64,000 nucleotides of DNA from Gemmatimonadaceae bacterium (GCA_019637445.1 JAHBVS010000004.1:21258-85257); one strand, 5' to 3'. Counted from the first letter of the stretch, positions 1 to 9,351 are shown. Notes: generated by a model from the sequence alone, not told the origin. Numbers and translations: made by a program.

Positions 1-1339
1 CGCGCACGAAGTACGCGCCCTTGCCGCCGATGCCCGGCAACGTGCGAGCCGCCACTCCGTCGCCGTCCACGTCCTTGTACCGCGAGAACCGCTGGACCTT
101 CTCCAAGTCCTCGGCGCTCAGCACCTTGCCGCGATCAGGACGATATGAATCGTCCCACTTCAGCCGCGGCACCATCCAGTCATTCATGCCGATGTCGAGG
201 TCCGATGCCACGAACACCGGCGTCTGGAAGTGCTCGGCCAGGTCGAAGGCCTGCACCGTCATCTCAAAGCATTCCTTCGGGTTCGCTGGGAAGATGATCG
301 GATGCTTTGTGTCACCGTGCGAGGCGAAGGCCAGCGAGAGCAGGTCGGCCTGCTGCGTGCGCGTGGGCATGCCGGTGCTGGGCCCGCAGCGCTGCACGTC
401 CACGAAGACCGCCGGGATGTCCGTGTAGTACGCCAGCCCAATGAACTCCTGCATCAGCGAGATGCCAGGCCCGGACGTGTTGGTGAACGCCCGTGCGCCG
501 GCCCAGCCCGCGCCAATGACGATGCCGGCAGCGGCGAGCTCGTCCTCGGCCTGCAGGATGGCGAAGCGATGCTTGCCGGTCTCTGGATCCACGCGAAGTT
601 CATCGCAGAAGGCCTTGAAGGCCTCCATCAGAGCCGTTGCCGGCGTAATCGGATACCAGGCGCCGACCGTGGCACCGGCGTACACGGCGCCCAACGCGCA
701 GGCCGTGTTGCCGTCCATCAGGATCGAGTCGCGTGTCGCGTCCATCTTCTCGAGATGGAAGGGCAGCGGGCAAGTGAAGTGCGCCTTGGCGTAGTCGTAG
801 CCGAGCCGGATGGCCAGCTGGTTGAAGTCGAGCAGCCGCTTCTTCTTGCCGAACTTCTCATTCAGCATCGACGCGATGATGTCCATGTCGATGTTGAGCA
901 GCGCCGCCAGCGAGCCCGCGTACACGATGTTGCGCAGCAGCGTACGGTCACGGTCGCGCTCGAAGTTCTCCACGCACATCTGCCCGAAAGGCACACCGAG
1001 GATCGTGATGCCCTCGCGCACTAGATCGGGGTCGAGCGGCCAGCTGGAGTCGTAGAGCAGGTAGCCGCCCGGGCGCACCGAGGCGACGTCCCGCGCGTAC
1101 GTGGACGGGTTCAGCGCGACCACGAGGTCCACCTCGGAGGGTCGCGCCGTGTGGCCATCCTTGCTCACACGGATCTCGTACCAGGTCGGCAGGCCCTGGA
1201 TGTTCGACGGGAAGAGATTCTTGCCCGTGACCGGGATGCCCATCCGGAAGATGGCCTGCATCAGCAGGCCGTTGGCGGACGCCGAGCCGGTGCCGTTCAC
1301 CGTGCCCATCTTGAAGGCGAAGTCGTTCACGCCGCTCAT
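1..1339 (-). CDS. korA: 2-oxoacid:acceptor oxidoreductase, alpha subunit with fused gamma domain (3' end outside window)
   Basis: Translation from the ATG at 1339 gives about 446 codons with no stop before the window edge, so the C-terminus is missing. Residues 1 to about 190 resemble the gamma domain (GTVNGTGSASANGLLMQAI near the start). The alpha domain follows with a GNTACALGAVYAG stretch and YPITPAT, the thiamine-diphosphate pyrimidine-domain signature of KorA-type enzymes. The family oxidatively decarboxylates 2-oxoacids, usually 2-oxoglutarate, to the acyl-CoA and reduces ferredoxin. The beta subunit (KorB), which completes the active site, is not in the window and is expected beyond the left edge. 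The start overlaps the stop of the upstream FAD/Fe-S gene by four bases (ATGA), so the two are translationally coupled. Substrate is inferred from the family; pyruvate or branched 2-oxoacids are possible. Confidence 0.88.
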   Translation of the reverse strand, partial: MSGVNDFAFKMGTVNGTGSASANGLLMQAIFRMGIPVTGKNLFPSNIQGLPTWYEIRVSKDGHTARPSEVDLVVALNPSTYARDVASVRPGGYLLYDSSWPLDPDLVREGITILGVPFGQMCVENFERDRDRTLLRNIVYAGSLAALLNIDMDIIASMLNEKFGKKKRLLDFNQLAIRLGYDYAKAHFTCPLPFHLEKMDATRDSILMDGNTACALGAVYAGATVGAWYPITPATALMEAFKAFCDELRVDPETGKHRFAILQAEDELAAAGIVIGAGWAGARAFTNTSGPGISLMQEFIGLAYYTDIPAVFVDVQRCGPSTGMPTRTQQADLLSLAFASHGDTKHPIIFPANPKECFEMTVQAFDLAEHFQTPVFVASDLDIGMNDWMVPRLKWDDSYRPDRGKVLSAEDLEKVQRFSRYKDVDGDGVAARTLPGIGGKGAYFVR

Positions 1340-3120
1340 ACGGCCATCCTCGTCGCGTAGGGCAGGCGCAGGTCGAAGGTGCGCATGTCCCAGGCCGCCG
1401 TGGGACAGCGTTCGGCGCAGAGGCCGCAGTGCAGGCAGACGTCCTCGTCCTTCACCATCACGCGCTTGGTCTGTGGAAGCACGTCCGACACATAGATGTC
1501 CTGCTGGGGATTGATGGCCGGCGCCGAGAGCCGCGTGCGCAGGTCATCCTCGCTCGTGCCGTTGGTCGTGATGGTGAGGCAGCGCGTGGGGCAGACGTCG
1601 ACGCAGGCATCGCACTCGATGCACAGATCTTCCGTGAAGTGCGTCTGGATGTCGCAGTTGAGACAGCGCCCCACCTCGGCGACGGCCTGCTCGGGCGTGA
1701 AGCCCAACTCCACCTCGATGCCGATGTCGGAGACGCGCTTCTGCAGCTCCTCGTGCTTCATCTTGGCGCGCTTCACTGGGTCGTAGTCGTTGTCGTACGC
1801 CCAGCTGTGCATGCCCATCTTGGCGCTGACGAGCGTCATGCCTTGTGGCGGTCGCTCGCTGATCGGCTGGCCCTGGCAATGCTGATGGATGGAGATGGCC
1901 GCCGCGTGTCCGTGCGCCACCGCCCAGATGATGTTCTCCGGGCCCCAGGCCGCGTCGCCGCCGAAGAAGACGCCGGGCAGCGTGCTCTGGTGCGTGGTCT
2001 TGTCCACCACCGGCATGTCCCATTTCGGATCGAACTCGAGGCCGATGTCGCGCTCGATCCAGGGGAAGGCGTTGTCCTGGCCAATCGCGAGGATCACGTC
2101 ATCGCAGGGCAGGATCACGGTACCGGTCACCGTGCTCACCTGCTTGCCCTTGGCGTCCACGCTCCACTCGAGCTGCTCGAACTCCATCCCCACGAGCTTG
2201 CCGTTTTCGATCACAAAACGCTTGGGCGCGTGGTTCTCGATGATGTCGACTTGCTCTTCCTCGGCGTCCTCCAGCTCCCAAGGCGAGGCCTTGAAGTGCT
2301 TGCGACCGCGGCGTGCGACCACCGTGACGTCCGTGGCGCCCACGCGCTTGGCGGTGCGGCAGCAGTCCATCGCTGTGTTGCCCACGCCGATGATCAGCAC
2401 GCGCTTGCCGATCTTCTCCACGTGCCCGAAGTGCACGTTGGCGAGCCACTCGATGCCGATGTGGATGTTCTCCTTCACGTCCCAGCGGCCGGGGATGTCG
2501 AGCTCCTTGCCCTTGGGCGCGCCGCTGCCGACGAAGACGGCGTCGTAGCCCTCGGCGAGCAGCGCCTTGAGCGAGTCGACGCGCGTGCCGTACTTCATCT
2601 CGGCGCCCATGTCGATCACGTAGCCGCATTCCTCGTCGAGGACCTGCGCCGGCAGTCGGAAGGCGGGGATGTTGATGCGCATCAAGCCGCCGGGCTTGGC
2701 GTGTTGCTCGAGGATCGTGACCTCGTAGCCCAGCGGCAGCAGGTCGTTCGCTACGGTGAGCGAGGCGGGTCCCGCGCCCACGCAGACGACCTTCTTCCCG
2801 TTCTTCTTGTCCGGTGCCTTGGGCAGCCGCGCGGTGATGTCGCCGCGGCGGTCGGCGGCCACGCGCTTCAGGCGGCAGATGGCGACCGGCTTCTCCTCCA
2901 CGCGTCCGCGCCGACAGGCCGGTTCGCAGGGGCGGTCGCAGGTGCGACCGAGGATTCCAGGAAAGACGTTCGACTCGCGGTTGAGCATATACGAGTCATC
3001 GTAGCGGCCCAGGGCGATCAGCCGCAGGTAGCCGGGGACGTTCGTGTGAGCCGGGCAGGCCCACTGGCAGTCCACAACCTTATGGTAGTAGCGCGGGTCG
3101 GAGACATTCGTCGCCGCCAT
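1336..3120 (-). CDS. GltD-like FAD-dependent NAD(P)H oxidoreductase with C-terminal 2x[4Fe-4S] ferredoxin domain
   Basis: This 594-residue protein has three parts. The N-terminal Fe-S region has C18, C22 and the GRTCDRPCEPAC cluster (C61, C65, C69), as in glutamate synthase small subunits. The middle part has two Rossmann folds: VGAGPAS at 114-120 for FAD and IIGVGNTAMD for NAD(P)H. The C-terminus carries two CxxCxxCxxxCP ferredoxin motifs. The ATG at 3120 was chosen over an upstream start at 3195 because GGAGGA lies 7 bases before it. No large glutamate synthase subunit is adjacent. The four-base overlap with the 2-oxoacid oxidoreductase suggests it moves electrons between ferredoxin and NAD(P)H for that enzyme. 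The pairing is inferred from context. Confidence 0.85.
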   Translation of the reverse strand: MAATNVSDPRYYHKVVDCQWACPAHTNVPGYLRLIALGRYDDSYMLNRESNVFPGILGRTCDRPCEPACRRGRVEEKPVAICRLKRVAADRRGDITARLPKAPDKKNGKKVVCVGAGPASLTVANDLLPLGYEVTILEQHAKPGGLMRINIPAFRLPAQVLDEECGYVIDMGAEMKYGTRVDSLKALLAEGYDAVFVGSGAPKGKELDIPGRWDVKENIHIGIEWLANVHFGHVEKIGKRVLIIGVGNTAMDCCRTAKRVGATDVTVVARRGRKHFKASPWELEDAEEEQVDIIENHAPKRFVIENGKLVGMEFEQLEWSVDAKGKQVSTVTGTVILPCDDVILAIGQDNAFPWIERDIGLEFDPKWDMPVVDKTTHQSTLPGVFFGGDAAWGPENIIWAVAHGHAAAISIHQHCQGQPISERPPQGMTLVSAKMGMHSWAYDNDYDPVKRAKMKHEELQKRVSDIGIEVELGFTPEQAVAEVGRCLNCDIQTHFTEDLCIECDACVDVCPTRCLTITTNGTSEDDLRTRLSAPAINPQQDIYVSDVLPQTKRVMVKDEDVCLHCGLCAERCPTAAWDMRTFDLRLPYATRMAV

Positions 3121-3309
3121 CAGGGAATCCTCCGGGGAGTCTGCGCTGGAGTGTGGCGCAGGGAAGCCCGCTCGGCAAGCGGGGTTCCGAGGCAAGACTT
3201 AGTGAATCCGACTGACACGATTGTGCGGATTTGCCTGTCAGGCCTTGCCTGTCGGGTGGCCTAGACTGTGTGTGACCGACGACGCGCAACGGCAACAGGG
3301 AGTCGCTCC

Positions 3310-4158
3310 ATGGACGTTCTCGTTTCTCCCCTACTCAGTTCTACCGTCCTGATGGGTGTGTTCGCCCTGATGTGGTGGAAGTACAGGGAGCACTGGCTTG
3401 GCTACTGGGCCGTCGCCTTTGCGCTCTTTCTCGTCCGCTATGCGTACGGGCTGCTGGCCGACGCGGAGTCGTTCGGCGAGTACTACGTCGTCCTGCCGGC
3501 CTTGGCGATCGCGCGGGGGTACTTCCTGCTCGCAGGTGCCTTCGCGCTGGCGCAGCGCCCGATGCCGACCGCTGTCCAGGCGCTCTTCATCGCCGACGGG
3601 CTGGTCTTGGCGTGGGAGGCGGTCGCGGCACCCGTCGCCACCTTCGGTCAGGCCGGGGCCACCCACTATCTGCTGTTCGGGCTCGCGACCGTCGCGAGTG
3701 CAGGGATGCTGCTCGCACGACGGCGGGAGTTGGGCCGCGAGTCCTACCTCGTGGTGTATGCGCTCGTGTGTATAGGACTGGTGAACGCGAGCTTTCCCTG
3801 GGTTTCGCGGATGGCGGACCAGTCAGTCGCCACGGCCTACTTCCTCGTCGCCGATGCGGCCCAGTCATTGGTGGGAATCGGTGCCATGCTCGTGTTTCAC
3901 CGTCGGGCGACAAACGAGCGCGACGCCGCGCTGCAGCGGATGGAGGCCGCGTTGGCCAAGGCGCTCAAGGGTTATGTCCCGATCTGTGCGTACTGCAAGT
4001 CGGTGCGCGACCGCGACCGCGACGGCGGCTGGGAGAGCCTTGAGCGCTTTGTGAGCGAGCATACCGACGCGTCGCTGACGCACGGCATCTGCCCGAAGTG
4101 CGAGGCGCAGTATTTCGGGATGGACCTTGGCAGCGCCGGTACGGACGCAGCGACCTGA
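3310..4158 (+). CDS. Membrane protein with C-terminal CxxC-x31-CxxC domain, function unknown
   Basis: This 282-residue protein has about six or seven hydrophobic segments in residues 1-200. A short helix follows (ERDAALQRMEAALAKALKG), then a soluble tail with C226/C229 and C261/C264. The tail (PICAYCKSVRDRD through HGICPKC) matches a short domain often seen at the ends of response regulators and PAS or GAF signalling proteins in bacteria, and it probably binds zinc. The start at 3310 has CAGGGAG upstream and removes a non-hydrophobic 14-residue extension. The arrangement of a membrane sensor-like part joined to a signalling-type tail suggests signal perception, but there is no kinase, cyclase or receiver domain. 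It is transcribed divergently from the FAD/Fe-S gene. Function not recognised. Confidence 0.7.
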   Translation: MDVLVSPLLSSTVLMGVFALMWWKYREHWLGYWAVAFALFLVRYAYGLLADAESFGEYYVVLPALAIARGYFLLAGAFALAQRPMPTAVQALFIADGLVLAWEAVAAPVATFGQAGATHYLLFGLATVASAGMLLARRRELGRESYLVVYALVCIGLVNASFPWVSRMADQSVATAYFLVADAAQSLVGIGAMLVFHRRATNERDAALQRMEAALAKALKGYVPICAYCKSVRDRDRDGGWESLERFVSEHTDASLTHGICPKCEAQYFGMDLGSAGTDAAT

Positions 4159-4181
4159 CGCCACGGGCGCCAGGTCGCTGC
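4147..4181. terminator. Hairpin between convergent genes, probable bidirectional terminator
   Basis: The arms at 4147-4162 and 4166-4181 pair over 16 bp with one mismatch around an ACG loop (GCAGCGACCTGACGCC against GGCGCCAGGTCGCTGC). The hairpin spans the stop codon of the membrane protein gene and faces the 3' end of the metalloprotease gene at 4210. No T-run follows on either side, so it is not a textbook intrinsic terminator. The position between converging genes supports transcript end formation. Confidence 0.5.
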
Positions 4182-4209
4182 GAGACTCCGTATTGCCTGC
4201 CGCCGAATC

Positions 4210-6744
4210 CTACCGGTTGCCGCCCTCCAGGATCCGCGCAATCTCCGTGCGCAGGTCGCGCAGGTGCAGACGCGTCATGCTGTCGCCGGCCTTGGCCTGC
4301 GCCGACGCAATCAAACGGTCGAGGTCCTGCAGTTCGCCGCGCAGCACGGCCCGCACGTCAGAGTGGGCCGGGTTCGGCGCGGGGTTGTTCGCGCGCGACA
4401 GCGCCTCCGGGGACGGATTGAGCCGGCTGTCGGCCGCCGCGAGGAACGAACGCTGCAGGTTGCGGCGATACGCATTGATGCGCACGCTGCCCGCATTGAG
4501 CTCGCCCCAGATGCCGGCCCGCAGGTCGGTCATCAGGTCGGCCAACGTGTAGGTCGCCGTGCCCGCCGGCGCCAACGCCTCGAACTCGACCAGACGCTCG
4601 AGGCGGTTCTGGTTGAGCAGCGAGTTGATGACCGACGCCTGACGCGCGCGGAAGCGCTCCACCGCGCCGTCGTTCTCGATGCGCCGCAGCAGGGCGGGGT
4701 CGAGGAACATCGCCGGGACCTGGAAGGCCACGCGGTTCAGGTACTGCACGGCCTCGCGCTGGCGCGCACGTTCGAGCGGCGTGAAGCGCTCGCCGGTGCC
4801 GTACTTCTCCTGCGTGTACGCGCCGCCGACGATGCTCGAGACGTGGCCCATATAGCGACCCCACTGGCCCACGGCCTGCTCGTACAGCGTCTCCACCTCG
4901 TCGTAGCTCTCGCCCGGCTTCTCTGCCGCATTGCGGATGTTGGCCACCACGCGCTCGAGGTTCCGCATGCCCAGCGTCGTGGCGCGCACCGCGTCGGCGT
5001 CACCCACGGCCTCGGTTTGGTTCTCCGGGTCACCGGTGGCGTCGGGCGTGGTGAAGCGCAGCCAGGGGAAGCGGTCCTGCTCGCGCGCCCACTGGTCAAG
5101 CGTCGCCTTCTCCTCGTCCGGCGTGCGCGCACTGGGGATGGGGCTGTAGCCCCACTTCACGGCGAACACGTCGTACGGACCGACCTGCGGGATCAGCAGG
5201 TGCGGCGGGATGTTGTCCTCGGGCTGCGCCACATAGTTGAAGCGCGAGTAGTCCATCAGCGTCGCCACGTGGCCGTTCATCCGCTCGAGGAAGCTGCGGC
5301 TGCGGATGGAGTCCACCGGGTACTGTGCCGAGGACTTCATATTGTGCGGGAAGCCGATCGAGTGGCCGACCTCGTGCGTGACGACGTACTCGACGAGGCG
5401 ACCCATCAGCGAGTCCGGCATCGGCAGCGTCTGCGCGCGGGCGTCGAGCGGCGAAGCCTGGATGAAGTACCAGTTCTTCTGCAGCTCCATGATGTTGTGG
5501 TACATGTTGACCTCGCCCTTCAGGATCTCTCCCGAGCGCGGGTCGACGGTCTGGCCGCCGGTGGCGTTGGCCACGGTGGACGGGCGCCAGTAGATCACCG
5601 AGTGGCGCGCGTCAAAGAGCGAGAAGTTCGGATCCTCTTCCGGCGTCGGCGCGATGCGGCCGAAGATGGCGTTCGAGAAGCCCGCCGCCTCGAAGGCCGA
5701 CTGCCACTTGTTCACGCCGATGACGATCCAGGGCTTGAGCCAATCCGGCGTGGCGGGGTCGATCCAATAGATGATCGGCTCCACCGGGTCGGACACGGCG
5801 GCGTTCGGATTCTTCTTGACCAGCTTGAAGCGATGGATGAAGCGCATCTGCTCCGAGCGATGCACCGGCCGCGACATGTCGTACCAGCGGCTGGAGTTGA
5901 AGCCGACGCGCTCGTCGTGCCAGCGGGGCATCATCGGGGTGTCGGGCAGGGCAAGCATCGAGAAGTGCACGCGCACCGTCTGCGACTGCGGGCGCGGCGT
6001 GCCACCGAAGCCGCCCGGGCCACCGGCGGCGGGACGGGCCAGGCCCGTCTGCGTCACCTCGATGTCCACGTTGCGCTCGAAGGCCCAGGTCTGCTCGACC
6101 CAGCTCTTGTTGCGCTGCAGGCCCTCGATCGGCCCCAGTTCGGCGATGTTCGACAGGAAGAGATCGCTCACGTCGATCACCGCGGCACTGTCCGGGCCGT
6201 AGGCGGCCACGGAATAGCTGGCGAGCACGGGACCCTTACGGAAGCCGGAGACCTGGCGCCAGATCGCCGACGTGCTGTCGGCCATCAGGTCGAACTCCTT
6301 CTCGCGCAGGACCACGCGGTTGCCGTCGCGCTCCCACTGCACGATCACGCGCACGCCGCCGCCGAAGAAGCCGGCGGGGTTCTGCAGCGTCGACTCCACG
6401 GGACGCGAGATGAGCAGCATCTCCTTCATCAGCGCGGCGCGCGGGATCTCGAAGAACAGCTGCTCGTTGATGCGGTGCACCTTGAACAGGCCGCTCTGCG
6501 TCGTGGCGGCCTCGGTGATCACGCTGCGGTAAGGACGGGGGCCGCCCTGGTTGCCGCCCTGCCGGCCCTGTGCCGCGCCGCCCTGCGGGGCGGCCTGCGC
6601 GCCCTGCGGCGGCGTCTGCTGTGCGCCGGCGGCGGGCGTCGTCGTGGGAGCGGGCCGCGTTGTCGCGGTGGCAGTGGTGCAGGAGACCAGCGCCAAGGCG
6701 CCAGCCAACTGCGTGAGACGTGCGAGTGGTCGCATCGGATTCAT
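4210..6744 (-). CDS. Zinc-dependent metalloprotease lipoprotein, DUF5117/DUF5118 type, metzincin motif
   Basis: The product is about 844 residues. It begins with a lipoprotein signal ending ALVSC, followed by a Thr/Pro/Ala- and Gly/Gln-rich linker to about residue 65. The catalytic site is HEVGHSIGFPH at about 457-467, the HExxHxxGxxH pattern of metzincins with three zinc-binding histidines and a catalytic glutamate. The flanking sequence resembles the large zinc-dependent metalloproteases of the DUF5117/DUF5118/DUF4953 group in Bacteroidota and Gemmatimonadota. It should sit in the periplasm or outer membrane. Substrate is unknown. No clear Shine-Dalgarno site precedes any candidate start. 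The ATG at 6744 gives a clean signal peptide, and 6735 is an alternative. It lies 130 bp downstream of dcd on the same strand. Confidence 0.8.
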   Translation of the reverse strand: MNPMRPLARLTQLAGALALVSCTTATATTRPAPTTTPAAGAQQTPPQGAQAAPQGGAAQGRQGGNQGGPRPYRSVITEAATTQSGLFKVHRINEQLFFEIPRAALMKEMLLISRPVESTLQNPAGFFGGGVRVIVQWERDGNRVVLREKEFDLMADSTSAIWRQVSGFRKGPVLASYSVAAYGPDSAAVIDVSDLFLSNIAELGPIEGLQRNKSWVEQTWAFERNVDIEVTQTGLARPAAGGPGGFGGTPRPQSQTVRVHFSMLALPDTPMMPRWHDERVGFNSSRWYDMSRPVHRSEQMRFIHRFKLVKKNPNAAVSDPVEPIIYWIDPATPDWLKPWIVIGVNKWQSAFEAAGFSNAIFGRIAPTPEEDPNFSLFDARHSVIYWRPSTVANATGGQTVDPRSGEILKGEVNMYHNIMELQKNWYFIQASPLDARAQTLPMPDSLMGRLVEYVVTHEVGHSIGFPHNMKSSAQYPVDSIRSRSFLERMNGHVATLMDYSRFNYVAQPEDNIPPHLLIPQVGPYDVFAVKWGYSPIPSARTPDEEKATLDQWAREQDRFPWLRFTTPDATGDPENQTEAVGDADAVRATTLGMRNLERVVANIRNAAEKPGESYDEVETLYEQAVGQWGRYMGHVSSIVGGAYTQEKYGTGERFTPLERARQREAVQYLNRVAFQVPAMFLDPALLRRIENDGAVERFRARQASVINSLLNQNRLERLVEFEALAPAGTATYTLADLMTDLRAGIWGELNAGSVRINAYRRNLQRSFLAAADSRLNPSPEALSRANNPAPNPAHSDVRAVLRGELQDLDRLIASAQAKAGDSMTRLHLRDLRTEIARILEGGNR

Positions 6745-6874
6745 CGGGTGATGAGGAAAACGCGGCGCGCCCACGAGGTCGCGGGCGCGCGCAAGGGTCG
6801 AACCTGTCTACGCGCCACGGCGCGCGAGTGATGACGGCTGGTTGGCCGGCTCGCCACGATCTCTCGAAGTGGAC

Positions 6875-7429
6875 TCAGATCTTCGGCAACGTCACGCCGA
6901 CCTGGCCCTGGTACTTGCCCTTCTTGTCCTTGTACGAGACCAGCGGCCCCTCGTCGCCCTCGAAGAACAACACCTGGGCGATGCCTTCGTTGGAATAGAT
7001 CTTCGCCGGCAGCGGCGTGGTGTTCGAGATCTCCAGCGTCACATAGCCCTCCCACTCCGGCTCGAAGGGCGTGACGTTGGTGATGATGCCGCAGCGCGCG
7101 TAGGTGGACTTGCCCACCGTGATCGTCATGACGTTGCGCGGGATGCGGAAGTACTCCACCGACCGCGCCAGCGCGAAGCTGTTCGGCGGCACGATGCACA
7201 CATCGCCCTCGTACTCCACGAAGCTCTTCGGGTCGAAGTGCTTGGGGTCGACGACCGAGTTGAGCACGTTCGTGAAGATCCGGTACTCGGGGGCCACGCG
7301 CATGTCGTAGCCGTAGGCCGAGACGCCGTACGAGACGACGCCCTCGCGCATCTGGGAGCTCTCAAAGGGCTCGATCATCCCGTGCTTCTCGGACATCTCG
7401 ATGATCCAGCGGTCGTTCTTGATGGACAC
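6875..7429 (-). CDS. dcd: dCTP deaminase
   Basis: This 184-residue protein belongs to the trimeric dUTPase-fold dCTP deaminases, which convert dCTP to dUTP and ammonia on the way to dTMP. Visible signatures are [11 protein letters not shown] (35-45), [22 protein letters not shown] (105-114) and VTLEISN, in which E133 corresponds to the catalytic glutamate of the family. The length matches the family (E. coli is 193). A bifunctional dCTP deaminase/dUTPase cannot be excluded from sequence alone. The gene is divergent from the lipoprotein gene starting at 7532, and about 100 bp between them hold both promoters. Confidence 0.93.
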   Translation of the reverse strand: MSIKNDRWIIEMSEKHGMIEPFESSQMREGVVSYGVSAYGYDMRVAPEYRIFTNVLNSVVDPKHFDPKSFVEYEGDVCIVPPNSFALARSVEYFRIPRNVMTITVGKSTYARCGIITNVTPFEPEWEGYVTLEISNTTPLPAKIYSNEGIAQVLFFEGDEGPLVSYKDKKGKYQGQVGVTLPKI

Positions 7430-7531
7430 GGCGTGCGGGGTCGGGGTCAGGGGCGGGCCTGCGCCAGCCCGAATCCTAGTCCCTGCCGTGGCGCTGGGGA
7501 ACCGCGCAGGCGATGCCGCTACATTGCGCGG

Positions 7532-8437
7532 ATGCGATCGCCTGCGGCCTGCCTGTTATTCGCGATGGCCTGCGCCGCGCCAGACCCACCGCCCCGCGCA
7601 GACGCACCGTTTGCCGCGGCGATCGAGTCCGCCGCCCTCCGCAGCGATGTGGTCCGCGAGGCGTCCGGGCTCGTGAGTTCCGCGCGGCACCCAGGCGTGT
7701 TCTGGACGCACAATGATTCCGGTGATGAACCGCGCATCTTCGCCATCGACGCCAGCGGTGCGATCCGCGCGACGCTGCGGATCGCAGGCGCGCGCAACCG
7801 CGACTGGGAAGACATCGCGCGCCGCGGCGACACCTTGTTCATCGCCGACGTCGGGGACAATGCGGCGGTGCATCCGTCCGTTCGTGTCTATGCGGTGCTG
7901 GAACCGGCCGCACTCGCAGACGGGTCACTCGCGCTGGTCGCGCAGTACGAGCTGCACTATCCGGACGGTGCCCGGGACGCCGAGACCTTCATCGTGGACC
8001 CGCTGAGCGGCGACTGGTTCATCGTCACCAAGCGCGGGGAGCGGTCGCGGCTCTACACGCTTGCTGCCGCGTCTCGCGCCGAGACGGGCGCACCGATGGC
8101 TGCAGGGTCAGGTGATGTGCCGGGCGCGACTCCGGCTCTCGTCCTTGCGCGTGTCGAGGGAGTCTTGCCGTTCCGTCTCGCCGTCGCGGGCGATGTGTCC
8201 GCCGACGGGACCGAGGTCCTCGTGAAGACCTACACCGAGGTCTTCTATTGGAAGCGTGGGGCGGGGGAGTCACTCGCCGCCTCGCTTCTGCGCCCACCCC
8301 GACGGCTGCCCTACCGCCCCGAACCACAGGGCGAAGCCATCGCTTTCACGCTGGACGGCGACGCCTACGCCACGCTCTCGGAAGCGGCGGGCGGAGGCGT
8401 CGCCCAGCGGTTGTTGCTCTACCGGCGTGCACCCTAG
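7532..8437 (+). CDS. Putative lipoprotein, beta-propeller-like
   Basis: The product is about 301 residues. It starts with a short lipoprotein signal (LLFAMAC) and a Pro/Ala-rich linker. The body contains [36 protein letters not shown] and RVYAVLEP, a pattern found in extracytoplasmic propeller-like proteins of unknown function. The reading frame stays open upstream to 6842, but that part runs antisense through dcd. The ATG at 7532 is the first start that gives an export signal. No catalytic motif is recognised. It is probably anchored in the outer membrane or periplasm. It converges with the outer-membrane-type gene ending at 8461. Confidence 0.65.
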   Translation: MRSPAACLLFAMACAAPDPPPRADAPFAAAIESAALRSDVVREASGLVSSARHPGVFWTHNDSGDEPRIFAIDASGAIRATLRIAGARNRDWEDIARRGDTLFIADVGDNAAVHPSVRVYAVLEPAALADGSLALVAQYELHYPDGARDAETFIVDPLSGDWFIVTKRGERSRLYTLAAASRAETGAPMAAGSGDVPGATPALVLARVEGVLPFRLAVAGDVSADGTEVLVKTYTEVFYWKRGAGESLAASLLRPPRRLPYRPEPQGEAIAFTLDGDAYATLSEAAGGGVAQRLLLYRRAP

Positions 8438-8460
8438 CCGCGGGTGCGCGGCTCCGCGTC

Positions 8461-9132
8461 TTACCGCCGCCCGCCGTAGTTCAAGCTGAAGCCGATGCCG
8501 AACACCGGATCGGCACCTTCGAGTCCGATCGGAAAGAGCACGTTCGGGCGCACCGAGAGCTGGTCGTTCAGCACGAGGCCGAGCGCCAGGCCGGCCGTGC
8601 CGTAGGTGTCCGCCTCCTCCACCGAGCCGCCGACACCGTCGAAGATGTTCGCCGAGTACGCGAAGCCGAGTTGGACGGAGGGCACGATGGCCAATCGTGA
8701 GCCGCGCACCAACTCGCCGCCGAGGGCCAGGCCGAAGCCCACGGCGCGCGAGGTCAGGTCAGTGCCGAACCCGTCGATGTCTTTCGGCCCGAATCCGAAC
8801 TGGGCACTGAGCAGCGGGCAGATCTGCGCCGTACCCGCGGTCGCAGGCACTTGGTAGCCGATGTTGGCGCCCGCCAACAGTTGGGTGCCCGTGACACCCT
8901 TGAAGGTGGTGCCTCCCGCAAACACACCACCGAAGACGGACTCCGAGCCGCCGCCCCAGCCGGCGCCGAAACTGGTGGCGTCGTTCCCCGTCATCACGTC
9001 ACCCGACAGCTGTAGGTGACCTTGGGCGAACGACGGGTTGCCGAGGCAGGCCTGCGCGGCCAGCGCCGCGGGGAGCAGCACTGCGGCCGCGAGAGCGGTG
9101 ACGCAATGGCGCAGGGATCGAGACGTGAGCAT
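8461..9132 (-). CDS. Outer-membrane beta-barrel-type protein, unknown function
   Basis: This 223-residue protein has a standard signal peptide (MLTSRSLRHCVTALAAAVLLP, cleaved after about residue 27 near ALAAQA). The remainder is Gly-rich alternating polar and hydrophobic segments typical of a small outer-membrane barrel, ending GFSLNYGGRR. The ATG at 9132 has GAGGT 6 to 8 bases upstream. A longer frame reaching 9312 lacks an export signal and was not used. No family was recognised. It is divergent from the nuo operon across a 283-bp regulatory region. Confidence 0.65.
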   Translation of the reverse strand: MLTSRSLRHCVTALAAAVLLPAALAAQACLGNPSFAQGHLQLSGDVMTGNDATSFGAGWGGGSESVFGGVFAGGTTFKGVTGTQLLAGANIGYQVPATAGTAQICPLLSAQFGFGPKDIDGFGTDLTSRAVGFGLALGGELVRGSRLAIVPSVQLGFAYSANIFDGVGGSVEEADTYGTAGLALGLVLNDQLSVRPNVLFPIGLEGADPVFGIGFSLNYGGRR

Positions 9133-9322
9133 GGAATGACCTCGAGGTCGAGTGAATCGCAGCGGTGCAGGAACAGCGCGTGCTACCCAAGCCTGCGCCG
9201 TCGGTTCTTCAGGTTCCATCGCAGTCTGCGCGGCCTCGCACCGAAACGCGAGCGCGGTTGAATCCCCGACGATGTGATTCGGGATTGCGGCGCACAACAC
9301 GTTGTCGCGCATCGCGTTCCGG

Positions 9323-9351
9323 TTGCTTCGCTATTGGCGCACGGCTACTTT
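9323..9351 (+). promoter_or_regulatory. Candidate promoter for the nuo operon
   Basis: TTGCTT at 9323-9328 and TACTTT at 9346-9351 are separated by 17 bp, as in a weak housekeeping promoter. The predicted transcription start falls around 9357-9360, just upstream of the palindrome at 9370-9389. Both hexamers are poor matches, so this is tentative. The rest of the 9133-9415 gap shows only short imperfect inverted repeats (for example AATCCC 9261-9266 with GGGATT 9281-9286) and no gene. Confidence 0.3.

Noticed and set aside
1429..3264. A 611-codon open frame on the plus strand opposite the FAD/Fe-S gene
   Set aside because: High GC removes stop codons from the opposite strand. The minus-strand protein has clear domain motifs; the plus-strand translation shows low-complexity Ala/Arg/His-rich sequence with no recognisable family.
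6795..6804. GGGTCGAACC resembling a tRNA T-loop
   Set aside because: No matching cloverleaf arms or anticodon stem around it; no tRNA found in the window.
4264..6831. An 855-codon open frame opposite the metalloprotease gene
   Set aside because: Same composition effect. The minus-strand gene has the HExxHxxGxxH site and a lipoprotein signal.
6842..7531. In-frame extension upstream of the lipoprotein gene at 7532
   Set aside because: It runs antisense through dcd and lacks an export signal; the ATG at 7532 gives a proper lipoprotein start.
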